Assembly (NCBI GenBank): GCA_022072615.1
Contig: JAJVHS010000008.1
Span: 1,766 to 43,629, forward strand
DNA from: Phycisphaerales bacterium
GTDB lineage: Bacteria; Planctomycetota; Phycisphaerae; Phycisphaerales; UBA1924
Direction of reading: 5' to 3'
Length of the DNA: 41,864 bases
Shown: positions 31,252 to 41,670 of the stretch, in pieces
How the letters are laid out: each line of letters opens with the position of its first letter
How positions within the stretch are numbered: the first letter of the stretch is position 1
The notes under the pieces: model-generated
The model's database searches: none
The model's input: the letters and a program-made list of their open reading frames with translations, nothing else
What the model was told of the DNA's origin: nothing
Made by a program: the position numbers and the translations under genes

Positions 31252-31887
31252 TCACGCCGGCGTTGAAAAAAACCTGCCCTCACCCCCGAGGCCCTCTCGG
31301 AGACGGTCGTGCGCTCGGGCCCGGAGCATCCAGGTCGCACCTTCCGACCGCCCCAGGGCCGCCGCTACTTCGGTGATCGACTTGCCTTCCAGGTCGTACA
31401 GCCGCACGACCTTCTCATAATCGGGCGGGAGCTGCTTCAGGGCGTGCTCGAGAATCCGCCCGGCCTCGTCCTTCGCCACCACCCGGCTGGGCGTCGCGCT
31501 CGTGCCGGCGATAAATTGGAGAAATACATCCGATGAATCGTCGGGAGACGCCGGAGAAACCCGTTTGCTCGGCCCCGGGCGACGAGACGATTCCAGCGCC
31601 CGGACGGCGTCGATCAGGTTGTTCTCGGCCATCCGCGTCACCCACGCCAGGAAGCCGTTGGCCCCGCCCGACTTGAACGTCGCGAGCCGCGTCACGACCT
31701 CCATATACGTCACCTGCATGACGTCATCGGCATCCAGCATCGCGTTCCACGGAGGGGTGATCTTGTGCTCGATCTTCAGCCGCACCACCGGGCCAAGCTG
31801 CTCCAGGAGCGCAATGAGCGACGGCCGGTCGCCCTTGAGCGCCTTGACGAGCAGTTCTTCATGCTCTGGCGTGATCGCCGCGGACAA
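31252..31887 (-). CDS. ECF RNA polymerase sigma factor
   Basis: A 211-residue sigma-70 family protein with only regions 2 and 4. Region 2 (MLDADDVMQVTYMEVVTRLA, FLAWVTRMAENNLIDAVRAL) binds core polymerase and the -10 element. Region 4 (LKQLPPDYEKVVRLYDLEGK, SITEVAAALGRSEGATWMLR) is an HTH that reads the -35. TTG 31887 is chosen because AGGAGG lies six bases upstream; a longer frame to 31908 would read through that site. The neighbouring kinase gene suggests the pair forms a signalling unit, as is common in Planctomycetota, where ECF factors are often paired with kinases instead of anti-sigma factors. Confidence 0.93.
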   Translation of the reverse strand: MSAAITPEHEELLVKALKGDRPSLIALLEQLGPVVRLKIEHKITPPWNAMLDADDVMQVTYMEVVTRLATFKSGGANGFLAWVTRMAENNLIDAVRALESSRRPGPSKRVSPASPDDSSDVFLQFIAGTSATPSRVVAKDEAGRILEHALKQLPPDYEKVVRLYDLEGKSITEVAAALGRSEGATWMLRARAHDRLREGLGGEGRFFSTPA

Positions 31888-32540
31888 GAGGATCCTCCTG
31901 CACCGCAAGTGTACCGCCCGGCCCCCACGGAGGGAGCCGGATCAGTGTCGCCCGGGAGGCAGCCCGTGTCTGTGACGATGCCCCCGCCCGAGGGTTCCAT
32001 GCAAAGAGAAGTCGGCAGGGCGTTGCTAAACGTCCCGTAGACCTCGATTTCCGCGTTTCCCTTCAGCGTGATCCACGCGGCGAGCTGGTCCTGAAGTTCT
32101 CCTCGCTTTGCCTCGGGGATCGGCAGCCACTGAGAGCTCGACACGAACTCGTGGAAGATCACCGATCCCGCGGGGAGCCACAGCATGAACCGGCGGAATC
32201 CCATGCTGTAGTACCCGTCCAGCAGCGCAATGAGGTTCTCGACGCCATCAGAACCCGAGCAGTTCGCATCGTCTGCGGAGTCGCACCACCAAGGTACCAA
32301 ACCCTTGGAGTTACCTTCCGTGTTCTCCACGCAGTAGTTGTGAGACCAAAGTGAAATCTCGACGCCGGGCATGCGATTGGGCATCCATGAATAGTCCTGA
32401 ATCCACGTCGGCTCCTGTTCCGTCAAGTATGGCACCGACCCCTCCCCGTAGTTGGGACACTCCGAGATTTGTGCGAGTGTCGTACTCACCGAGCCACATG
32501 AGAAAAGAACAGCAGCCGCAATCTTGAAGTTGCGAACCAT
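31776..32540 (-). CDS. Secreted protein of unknown function, 3' end probably truncated
   Basis: A 254-residue frame with a good signal peptide (NFKIAAAVLFSCGSVSTTLA) and ATG 32540 preceded by GGAG seven bases upstream. The mature part is rich in Trp, Tyr and Cys (WIQDYSWMPNRMPGVEISLW, YYSMGFRRFMLWLPAGSVIF) and reads like a folded secreted domain. After about residue 185 (GCLPGDTDPAPS) the composition changes to Ser/Arg-rich sequence typical of an out-of-frame reading. The frame runs 112 bp into the ECF sigma gene in another phase. It is probably a gene that lost its 3' end when the sigma gene came to lie beside it. A short natural form ending in this tail cannot be excluded. Confidence 0.6.
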   Translation of the reverse strand: MVRNFKIAAAVLFSCGSVSTTLAQISECPNYGEGSVPYLTEQEPTWIQDYSWMPNRMPGVEISLWSHNYCVENTEGNSKGLVPWWCDSADDANCSGSDGVENLIALLDGYYSMGFRRFMLWLPAGSVIFHEFVSSSQWLPIPEAKRGELQDQLAAWITLKGNAEIEVYGTFSNALPTSLCMEPSGGGIVTDTGCLPGDTDPAPSVGAGRYTCGAGGSSCPRRSRQSMKNCSSRRSRATGRRSLRSWSSLARWCG

Positions 32541-32628
32541 GACTCGACTCCACCCGTGGCAGGAATGGACAACGCACGCGCTGCAGACCCACGGTTGTTT
32601 GTCGCACGGAGCTATTTCAAGAGGCCCA

Positions 32629-33306
32629 TCAGCGGCGCCGCCGCCCGATGAGCAACGGCATGCCGACCACGATGGACGCGACCGGCGCCGGCACCGTGAT
32701 CATCGTGTCGGGCGTCGTTTCATAGGCCCATGCGATCGGAGTGGTGTAGTCCTGAAAGAGAATCCAGCCGTAGTGGTACTTGCCGTTCTTCTTGACCCTC
32801 GCGCCCAGATAGGCGAGCGTGTCAATCGCCGGCGTTCCCTCAGACAAACTCGAGTTGAATGGGAGGTGGAAGAAGTACGTCCCCTGCCACTCCCAAAGAT
32901 GGTCCGGGGATGTCGATTCCCCGGCTTCGTACTGGCGGATCGTGTAGGGCTTGATTGTCATCCCGTTCCATAGCAGCGTCTGCTTGATCGTCGGGAGCTG
33001 CTCGGAATCATTGTGCTGTGCTCCCTCGAAGAACCGCAGCGCCGGTTCCGAACCGGTGCTGTTCCACCTGAACCACTGACCGAATGCACCGGGTTTGAAT
33101 TCGCCGCTCTGGGTCGCCGGCTGTGTGATATCAAGGAACGTTCCAAGCGACGCAGTCTGGCCGTCGGCCAGCCGCACGGAGAGCTTCCACTCGAACACAC
33201 CGGCGGAGTTGTCAAAGACCACCACCGCCGCGCCCGTTTGGCTCGCCGCTGCGGCAACTCCACACACCCCCGCCAGAAGCGCAGCCCGAACCTGAGTTGA
33301 CCGCAT
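32629..33306 (-). CDS. Small PEP-CTERM-like secreted protein
   Basis: A 225-residue protein with an N-terminal signal peptide (RAALLAGVCGVAAAASQTGA) and a C-terminal VPAPVASIVVGMPLLIGRRRR: a Pro motif, hydrophobic helix and Arg cluster like a PEP-CTERM sorting signal. Between them is a beta-rich domain with many aromatic residues (WFRWNSTG, WEWQGTYFFHLPF, YGWILFQDYTTPIAWAYET). No enzyme motif is seen. Proteins of this type are exported, trimmed by an exosortase and displayed or released at the surface. It reads in the same direction as the secreted protein after it (88 bp gap). Function unknown. Confidence 0.82.
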   Translation of the reverse strand: MRSTQVRAALLAGVCGVAAAASQTGAAVVVFDNSAGVFEWKLSVRLADGQTASLGTFLDITQPATQSGEFKPGAFGQWFRWNSTGSEPALRFFEGAQHNDSEQLPTIKQTLLWNGMTIKPYTIRQYEAGESTSPDHLWEWQGTYFFHLPFNSSLSEGTPAIDTLAYLGARVKKNGKYHYGWILFQDYTTPIAWAYETTPDTMITVPAPVASIVVGMPLLIGRRRR

Positions 33307-33450
33307 TTGCGCCCCTGTCCGAATCCAACCGCGCCATTCCTATCGAACACTCCGATTGTGCCACAGGTACGGGTTGCTGCCAATTCCCCTCCGCAAAACT
33401 GACCAAAGATGTCCAATAACTTCTTGCTATCTTGCTGCGCCCGGGGTCGA

Positions 33451-35181
33451 TCAGTGGCCCGGAGTGGTAGGCTTGGGCGGAGCTTCGACGACGTGCCCCG
33501 CGTCCGAAGCGGCGGAATGATCACCAGGACCGTGCGCCGGGGCAGGCTCGTGTGCCGCATCCGTCGCCGGCAGGTACTCCGCCGCGTGCTGCGCGGCCCG
33601 CATGATGCCGTTGCCCGCAAGCGCAAGCACGACCACGCCGGCCGCCGAGAGCACGCCCGCCGTCCGCCGCGATGCAAACGGTGATTCGACCGTCCTGGGC
33701 GCCGCCGCGTCGGGCGATTCGAGCATCGCCGCCCGCACCAGACGCAGGTAATAGAACGCCGCGATCGCCGAGTTCACGCCCAGCACCACGACCAGCACGA
33801 TCTCGCCCGCCGAGATGGCGCTCGTAAAGAGCGGCGCCTTCCCGAAGAACCCCAGCAGCGGGGGCAGCCCCAACAGGCTCAGCGCGCAGATCGTCATCAC
33901 CCAGCCCAGGATCGGCCGGGTCTTCATCAGCCCGCGGAGCTCGTCCACCGTCTCGATCTCGTGCACCTGGTCGGTCGATCCGTCCTTGCTGGCTCGCTCG
34001 AGCACGCCCACCACCGCGAACGCGCCCAGGTTCATGACGCCGTAGCACAGCAGGTAGAACAGCACCGCCGCCAGGCCGCTCTTGGCGAACGTCTCGCCCG
34101 GGCCGGCGATCACGCCCACGAGCATGTACCCCGAGTGCGCGATCGACGAATACGCGAGCAGCCGCTTGATCGAGTCCTGCTGGATCGCCAGCACGTTGCC
34201 CACCGTCATCGTGAGCGCCGCGATCACCCACAGCATCAGCCGCACCGGTTCGGGCAGCGACGTCCCGGCGGCATCGGCCACCCAGCGACCGCCCGCGGCC
34301 GACTCGGGCATGTAGCTCCAGCCCATGGTTCCGCACAGCAGCAGGATCGCGAGGAACCCGGCCGTCTTGGGGGTGAACGCCAGGAACGCGGAGACAGGAG
34401 CCGCCGCGCCCTCGTACACGTCGGCCGTGTAGAAGTGCATGGGCACCGCCGCGATCTTGAAGCACAGGCCCACCAGCGCCACGAGCATGCCCGTCATCGT
34501 CAGCGAATCCAGGCCGCCGGAAGCGATGTGGTCGCGGATCTCGTTGAGGTTGGTCGTCCCCGTCCCGCCGTAGATCAGCGCAAAGCCGTAGAGGAACACG
34601 GCCGCGCCCAGCGCCCCCAGGAAGAAGTACTTGACGCCCGCTTCCTGGCTCTTGTTCCGCCACGGCATCCACGCGCCCGCCGACCCGCCGGACATCGTCA
34701 CCATGATGTACGTCGGAAGGCTCGTGAGTTCCAAGGCCAGGAACAGCCAGATCAGGTCGTCGGCCCCCGCGCACAGCATCAGGCCCGTGAGCGAGAACAG
34801 GAAGAACGAGTAGAACTCGGCCCGGTTGCTCGACAACGGGTTGAACTTCTGCCGCCGGGCGGCGATCTCAGCCTCGTCCGCTCGGTCGACGGTCCCCGCC
34901 AGCAGCAGCAGCATCAGGATGCCCACCACCGCGATCGCGACCTTGGCGTACATCACCATGCCCGGCAGCAGCACCTGGCCGGTTTCGCGAGCGACCTGCC
35001 CCGCGCCGGGGGTCGTCTGCCACGCCACGATGCCCGCGATCGCCAGCGCCACCCCGCTGAACGGGGCGCACAGCTTCCGCGTCGCCCGGTGCGGCGAAAG
35101 GCCGAGCATCATCACCCAGCACGTGAACCCGAAGAGAACGATCTCCGGCCACAGGAACGGCAAGCGGTCCGCAAGAGTCAT
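33451..35181 (-). CDS. nuoN: NADH-quinone oxidoreductase subunit N
   Basis: A 576-residue antiporter-like membrane subunit of respiratory complex I, which couples NADH oxidation by quinone to proton pumping. The sequence shows the family segments FLALELTSLPTYIMV (with the key glutamate), LCFKIAAVPMHFYTADVYEG (with the key lysine) and FLAFTPKTAGFLAILLL. It is longer than usual (E. coli NuoN has about 485 residues): the C-terminus adds an extension with several His and Pro (HEPAPAHGPGDHS, DAGHVVEAPPKPTTPGH). It starts at ATG 35181, overlapping the nuoM stop by four bases, and is the last gene of the nuoJKLMN run. No terminator is seen in the 144 bp after it. Confidence 0.96.
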   Translation of the reverse strand: MTLADRLPFLWPEIVLFGFTCWVMMLGLSPHRATRKLCAPFSGVALAIAGIVAWQTTPGAGQVARETGQVLLPGMVMYAKVAIAVVGILMLLLLAGTVDRADEAEIAARRQKFNPLSSNRAEFYSFFLFSLTGLMLCAGADDLIWLFLALELTSLPTYIMVTMSGGSAGAWMPWRNKSQEAGVKYFFLGALGAAVFLYGFALIYGGTGTTNLNEIRDHIASGGLDSLTMTGMLVALVGLCFKIAAVPMHFYTADVYEGAAAPVSAFLAFTPKTAGFLAILLLCGTMGWSYMPESAAGGRWVADAAGTSLPEPVRLMLWVIAALTMTVGNVLAIQQDSIKRLLAYSSIAHSGYMLVGVIAGPGETFAKSGLAAVLFYLLCYGVMNLGAFAVVGVLERASKDGSTDQVHEIETVDELRGLMKTRPILGWVMTICALSLLGLPPLLGFFGKAPLFTSAISAGEIVLVVVLGVNSAIAAFYYLRLVRAAMLESPDAAAPRTVESPFASRRTAGVLSAAGVVVLALAGNGIMRAAQHAAEYLPATDAAHEPAPAHGPGDHSAASDAGHVVEAPPKPTTPGH

Positions 35182-37049
35182 CGGCCCGGGCCTCCTGTCA
35201 CTGCGTCACCCGCCGCGACCGAGCCCGCGGCCTCCTCGGCCATCGCCGACGCCTTGCCGTCGGATTCCGCGGGAGCCCCTTCAACCGGCGCCGGTTCGAC
35301 CTGCGGCGACCCGGCCGGGCGGGCCTTCAACGCACCCGCTTCACGGATCAGGTTGGCGGTCTGCGCCACCGAACCGTCGATCGCGTACAGCACCGGCTTG
35401 GGATACAGGCCAAGCGCCAGGCACAGCACCGCGAGCGGAACGAGGATTCCGATCTCGCGCGGCGTCAGGTCGGTCGGCAGGTGAGGCTTGTCGCTGGTCG
35501 CGGTATGCGAAGCGTCCGCACCCCCGGCCCCGTGCCCGCCGGCGTGAGAAGCGGCCGCGGTCGAGTGCTCGGCCGAATCATGCCCCCCAAGACCGTGCCC
35601 ACCGTGATCGCGCCCCCCATGCCCGTGTCCGGTCGGCTCGACCAGCGGGCCCCACACGACCTTCCCGGTCAGCTGCAGCAGGTACATCGCGGCGATGATC
35701 ATGCCCACGCCCGCGATCGCCGCGTACCACGGACCCAGCAGCCCCGGCGTCGCGCCGGGCATGGCGTCGGCCACCGATCCCCACGCGCCCGATCCCCAGT
35801 TGTCGCTCGCCTGGAAGGCGCCCAGCAGGCACATCACTTCACTGATGAAGCCGTTGAGCCCCGGCAGGCCGACCGACGCCATCACGAAGAACACCATGAA
35901 CGTGGACCACACCGGCATCCGCGCCGCAAGGCCGCCCAGCTTGGCCATGTCGCGGGTGTGGTAGCGCTCGTAGATCATCCCGATCAGGAGGAACAGCGCG
36001 CCCGTCGAGAGCCCGTGGTTGATCATGTACAGGACCGACCCGGTCAGCCCGATCTCGTTGCCCGCGGTCATCCCGAGCACGCAGAAGCCAAGGTGCGCGA
36101 CCGACGAGTACGCCACCAGCTTCTTCACGTCCGTCTGCACCCAGCAGATCAGCCCGCCGTACAGGATGCCCACGATCGACAGCCCCGCGAGCATCGGCGC
36201 GTACTCGGCAAACGCCGCCGGGGCGAAGGGGATCGCGAGCCGGAAGATGCCGTACGTTCCGAGCTTGAGCAGCACGCCGGCCAGGATCACCGAACCGGCA
36301 GTCGGGGCCTCGGTGTGCGCCAGCGGCAGCCACGTGTGCAGCGGGAACAGCGGCACCTTCACTGCAAACCCCAGCAGCAGCGCCCCGAGCACCCACGCCT
36401 GCGTGCTCGGCGGCAGCTCCGCCGCGGCCCGCATCAGGATGTCCAGATCAAACGTCCACCCCGAGCTGCCCGGCAGCGCCCGACCCGCCGCGAACCAGGC
36501 CACGTACACCAGGCCCGCCAGGGCGATGATCGATCCCGTGAAGGTGTACAGGAAGAACTTGATCGCCGCGCGGCGCCGGTTCGTCGACCCGTACAGGCTG
36601 ATCAGGATGAACATCGGGACCAGCGTGAACTCGAAGCACACGTAGAACAGGATCAGGTCCCTGGCGACGAACACGCCCGTCATCGCCGCCTGCAGCACCA
36701 GCAGCCAGCCGTAGTACGTCTTGATCCGCTCGCGGATGGCCGTCACCGAGCACAGCACGCAGATCGGCCCCAGCAGCAGGGTGAGCAGCACCAGCAGCAA
36801 AGACACGCCGTCGACCCCGACCTGCAGCGCCACCCCCAGCGAGGGCAGCCACTGCACCGTGTTCTCGAGCTGGAACCGCCCCGACAGGTTCCAGTCGAAG
36901 ATCAGCGCGGTGTACACCCCCAGCAGCGCCGCCAGCGACGTGCCCATCAGGGCGATCGCCGGAGCGTGCTTGCGCGGCATCCATGCCAGGAACGCCGCGA
37001 ACGCCAGCGGCACCACGATCAGCAGGATGAGAATCGACTGAGCCAACAC
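35178..37049 (-). CDS. nuoM: NADH-quinone oxidoreductase subunit M
   Basis: A 623-residue antiporter-like subunit of complex I. Diagnostic segments are FYVCFEFTLVPMFILISLYG (key glutamate), LLGFAVKVPLFPLHTWLPLA HTEAPTAGSVILAG (key lysine and helix break) and KKLVAYSSVAHLGFCVLGM. It is longer than the usual 500-530 residues: between about 470 and 516 there is a His/Gly-rich loop (GHGHGGRDHGGHGLGGHD, and SHAGGHGAGG), and the C-terminus adds a Pro/Ala-rich tail. Start is GTG 37049 or TTG 37046; GGAG is six bases before the TTG. The nuoN start overlaps its stop. The gene follows nuoL by 34 bp. Confidence 0.96.
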   Translation of the reverse strand: MLAQSILILLIVVPLAFAAFLAWMPRKHAPAIALMGTSLAALLGVYTALIFDWNLSGRFQLENTVQWLPSLGVALQVGVDGVSLLLVLLTLLLGPICVLCSVTAIRERIKTYYGWLLVLQAAMTGVFVARDLILFYVCFEFTLVPMFILISLYGSTNRRRAAIKFFLYTFTGSIIALAGLVYVAWFAAGRALPGSSGWTFDLDILMRAAAELPPSTQAWVLGALLLGFAVKVPLFPLHTWLPLAHTEAPTAGSVILAGVLLKLGTYGIFRLAIPFAPAAFAEYAPMLAGLSIVGILYGGLICWVQTDVKKLVAYSSVAHLGFCVLGMTAGNEIGLTGSVLYMINHGLSTGALFLLIGMIYERYHTRDMAKLGGLAARMPVWSTFMVFFVMASVGLPGLNGFISEVMCLLGAFQASDNWGSGAWGSVADAMPGATPGLLGPWYAAIAGVGMIIAAMYLLQLTGKVVWGPLVEPTGHGHGGRDHGGHGLGGHDSAEHSTAAASHAGGHGAGGADASHTATSDKPHLPTDLTPREIGILVPLAVLCLALGLYPKPVLYAIDGSVAQTANLIREAGALKARPAGSPQVEPAPVEGAPAESDGKASAMAEEAAGSVAAGDAVTGGPGR

Positions 37050-37083
37050 TCGCTCCAGCGGGCCCGCCTGTGGGCCCGTCTCG

Positions 37084-39330
<2,247 letters not shown>

Positions 39331-39376
39331 CGTCGTCTTCCTCGCCCGGGCCGGGGCACGCCCCGCACGGGCCGTC

Positions 39377-39745
39377 TCATCCGCTCATCTCGTCCCACTG
39401 CTCGGCGTCCAGCGACTCGCGCCTCCGGAACAGGAGCACGACCAGCGCGAGCGCCATCGCCGCCTCGGCGGCGGCCACGGTCAGCACGAAGATCACGAAG
39501 GTCTCGCCCGTGTGGTTCAGGTGGAAACGGCTGAACGCGATCAGCGCGATGCCCGCCGCCTGGAACATCAGCTCCGTGCACAGGAACATGATGATGAGGT
39601 TGCGCCGCGTCAGGAACCCGATCAGCCCCAGCGCGAACATCACGGCCGAGACGAACAGGTAGTGCGCGAGCGTCGCGCCCGCCATCGGCGCGGGAGCGCC
39701 CGCCTGGGCGATCGTCACCATCAACGGATCGAAGGTCGCGCTCAT
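39377..39745 (-). CDS. nuoK: NADH-quinone oxidoreductase subunit K
   Basis: A 122-residue membrane subunit of complex I with three helices. Conserved glutamates that take part in the proton path are in FLCTELMFQAAGIALI and LTVAAAEAAMALALVV. The start ATG 39745 is chosen because it shares a base with the nuoJ stop (TGATG); a longer frame upstream lies inside nuoJ. It is slightly longer than the usual 100 residues because of an N-terminal extension (SATFDPLMVTIAQAGAPAPM). It lies in the order J-K-L-M-N, the standard order for the distal part of nuo operons. Confidence 0.95.
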   Translation of the reverse strand: MSATFDPLMVTIAQAGAPAPMAGATLAHYLFVSAVMFALGLIGFLTRRNLIIMFLCTELMFQAAGIALIAFSRFHLNHTGETFVIFVLTVAAAEAAMALALVVLLFRRRESLDAEQWDEMSG

Positions 39746-40734
39746 CACGCCACACCTCCGCCCCGGATCGCCCCGGGACCCGCCGCCCCGTTGGCCGTCA
39801 TGCTCTGCGCGAGCGTCCGGGCCTGGCGGCTCTTCTCCGCCTCGTCGAGCTGCACCTGCTTGCGGCTGAGAACCACCGCCCCGAGCATCGCCATCAGCAG
39901 GATCACACCCGCGATCTCGATCGTCCCTGGGTGCCGGCCGATCAGCGCCAGGCCGACCCCCTCCACGTTCCGAGCGGTCAGGCTCGGCGGCCACGGCACC
40001 AGCCTCGTCGCGTCAGTCCCGCTGGCGAGCGTGATGGTCCGCGCCTTGACGTCGATCAACGGACGGCCGGTTTCGCCGTCCAGCGCCACCCGCTCGCCCG
40101 ATTGCAGCACGCCCTCGCGCCGCAGCACGGTCTCGACGCGACCGGGCATCATCGCGACGATCTCGTCGCCCGATGTCGCGTCCCCGCGCGGAGTCACCTG
40201 CCCAAGCCCGCGGAAGACCATCGTCGAGAGCACCGCCAGCAGCACGAAGCCGACGACCGTCGCCGCCAGCGGCTCGCGGGCCTCGATGTCATAGTCCGCC
40301 AGGCCTTCCATGGCGTCCTCGGTCGGCGCCTGCGTGGCGAGCATGATCACGAACAGGTACGTAATCAGGATCGCCCCGGCGTACACGATGATCAGCGCAA
40401 AGGCCATGAACTCCGCCGACAGGAGCAGGAACAGCCCCGCCGTCGCGATGATCGTCAGGATGAAGAACAGCGCCGCGTACACCGGCCGCTGATGCGTGAT
40501 CACCCGCAGCGCCCCGCCCAGCGCCACCACCGCGAAGATGTAGAAGTAGATGTTGGGCCGGTCCGCGATGTTCGCCGCCGTCAAGCCGAGCACCGCCAGG
40601 CCACCGGCAACCGCCGCGATCAACCCGCCGATCGGCTGCACGCCCTTCGCACGCCGGGGCAGCGCCAGGAAAACCCCCGCCGCGCCCAGGGCACACGCCA
40701 GATACAGCACAAGAGGAGATAGGAACGATTCCAA
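39745..40734 (-). CDS. nuoJ: NADH-quinone oxidoreductase subunit J
   Basis: A 329-residue membrane subunit of complex I. The typical helix PVYAALFFILTIIATAGLFLLL followed by SAEFMAFALIIVYAGAILITYLFVIML, which includes the pi-bulge helix of NuoJ, is clear. The protein is much longer than usual (about 165-200 residues): a soluble stretch of about 100 residues (GQVTPRGDATSGDEIVAMMP to VPWPPSLTARNVEG) is inserted before the last membrane helix (IEIAGVILLMAMLGAVVLSR). TTG 40734 is the probable start, just before ESFLSPLVLYLACAL; an in-frame GTG exists at 40830 but lies in the divergent promoter region. First gene of the nuoJKLMN run. Confidence 0.88.
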   Translation of the reverse strand: MESFLSPLVLYLACALGAAGVFLALPRRAKGVQPIGGLIAAVAGGLAVLGLTAANIADRPNIYFYIFAVVALGGALRVITHQRPVYAALFFILTIIATAGLFLLLSAEFMAFALIIVYAGAILITYLFVIMLATQAPTEDAMEGLADYDIEAREPLAATVVGFVLLAVLSTMVFRGLGQVTPRGDATSGDEIVAMMPGRVETVLRREGVLQSGERVALDGETGRPLIDVKARTITLASGTDATRLVPWPPSLTARNVEGVGLALIGRHPGTIEIAGVILLMAMLGAVVLSRKQVQLDEAEKSRQARTLAQSMTANGAAGPGAIRGGGVA

Positions 40735-40953
40735 CGCGGCGTTTCCCTGACCGTCTCGCGAAACCCGGGTCACGGTACCCGAGCGGGTTCTGAGGATAGA
40801 GTGCAGACTAACCGCATTCAACCATCCCACCGACCCCGTCAGGAACCGCGGGGTGGCGCGCTCGACTCGCGTTCCCGTTTCTGCGATTGGCCCGCGGGGC
40901 TACCATCGACGCTTTACCCGAGAACTCCCGTCTTGCAGACGTCCACCGGCGCC
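40735..40953. other. Divergent nuoJ / pgsA promoter region
   Basis: About 220 bp between two divergent genes. It presumably holds both promoters. The nuoJ and pgsA frames extend into it with weaker starts (GTG 40830 and GTG 40801), so it may be shorter. I see no clear -35/-10 pair or other feature. Confidence 0.35.
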
Positions 40954-41670
40954 ATGCCCCAAGCCCAGCAGACCGCCGGCTCGGTCCGACGGGCCCTCCC
41001 CAACGCGCTCACCATGCTGCGGCTGCTGATCGCCGCGGCGTTTTTCGTGTTTCTGGGAATCGGATCGGTTCGGATCGCCTCCGGTCACGACCATTGGGTC
41101 ATCGTGCCGTTCTCCACGCGGACCCTCCTCTGGCTGACCGCCGTGCTCTTCATCGTCGGGGCGCTCACCGACGCGCTGGACGGGTACCTCGCCCGGCGGT
41201 GGAACACCATCACCGTCTTCGGGCGGATCATGGACCCCTTCGCCGACAAGGTGCTCGTCGTCGGGGCGTTCATCTGCCTGTGCGGGCCCAAGTTCCAGGT
41301 GACACTCCCCGACGGCACCCATGACCAGCTCACCGGGGTCGCCCCGTGGATGGCCGTGACCGTGCTGGCTCGGGAACTGCTCGTGACCTCGATCCGGGGG
41401 TGGTTCGAATCACAGGGAATCGACTTTTCCGCCTCCCTCACCGGCAAGCTGAAGATGATCTTCCAGTCGGTGTCGATCCCCGCGATTCTCATCCTGCTCG
41501 CCTGGACCAACGCCGACCCCCCTACCTGGGTCCGGCTGGCCATCGACATCATCTGCTGGTCGATGGTCGTGATGACAATCCTGTCGGCAATCCCCTACAT
41601 CCACCGGGCGGTCGGCACCGCCCGCGCGCTCCCCCCACCCCCGCAGGATGGAGGCAGCGGAGCGGCATGA
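40954..41670 (+). CDS. pgsA: CDP-diacylglycerol-glycerol-3-phosphate 3-phosphatidyltransferase
   Basis: A 238-residue inner-membrane enzyme that joins CDP-diacylglycerol to glycerol 3-phosphate, giving phosphatidylglycerophosphate. The CDP-alcohol phosphotransferase motif D-x2-DG-x2-AR-x8-G-x3-D-x3-D is complete in DALDGYLARRWNTITVFG followed by RIMDPFADK. It starts with PNALTMLRLLIAAAFFVFLG, as PgsA proteins do, and has several membrane helices. ATG 40954 is chosen because the longer frame from 40801 adds 51 residues with no family match. The next gene, pgpA, begins inside its stop codon and does the following step. CDP-alcohol transferases for other alcohols share the motif, but this context supports PgsA. 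Confidence 0.9.
   Translation: MPQAQQTAGSVRRALPNALTMLRLLIAAAFFVFLGIGSVRIASGHDHWVIVPFSTRTLLWLTAVLFIVGALTDALDGYLARRWNTITVFGRIMDPFADKVLVVGAFICLCGPKFQVTLPDGTHDQLTGVAPWMAVTVLARELLVTSIRGWFESQGIDFSASLTGKLKMIFQSVSIPAILILLAWTNADPPTWVRLAIDIICWSMVVMTILSAIPYIHRAVGTARALPPPPQDGGSGAA

Noticed and set aside
28680..31376. 898-residue plus-strand frame
   Set aside because: Antisense to the kinase gene; its Arg/Leu/His-rich composition matches a shadow frame, not a protein family.
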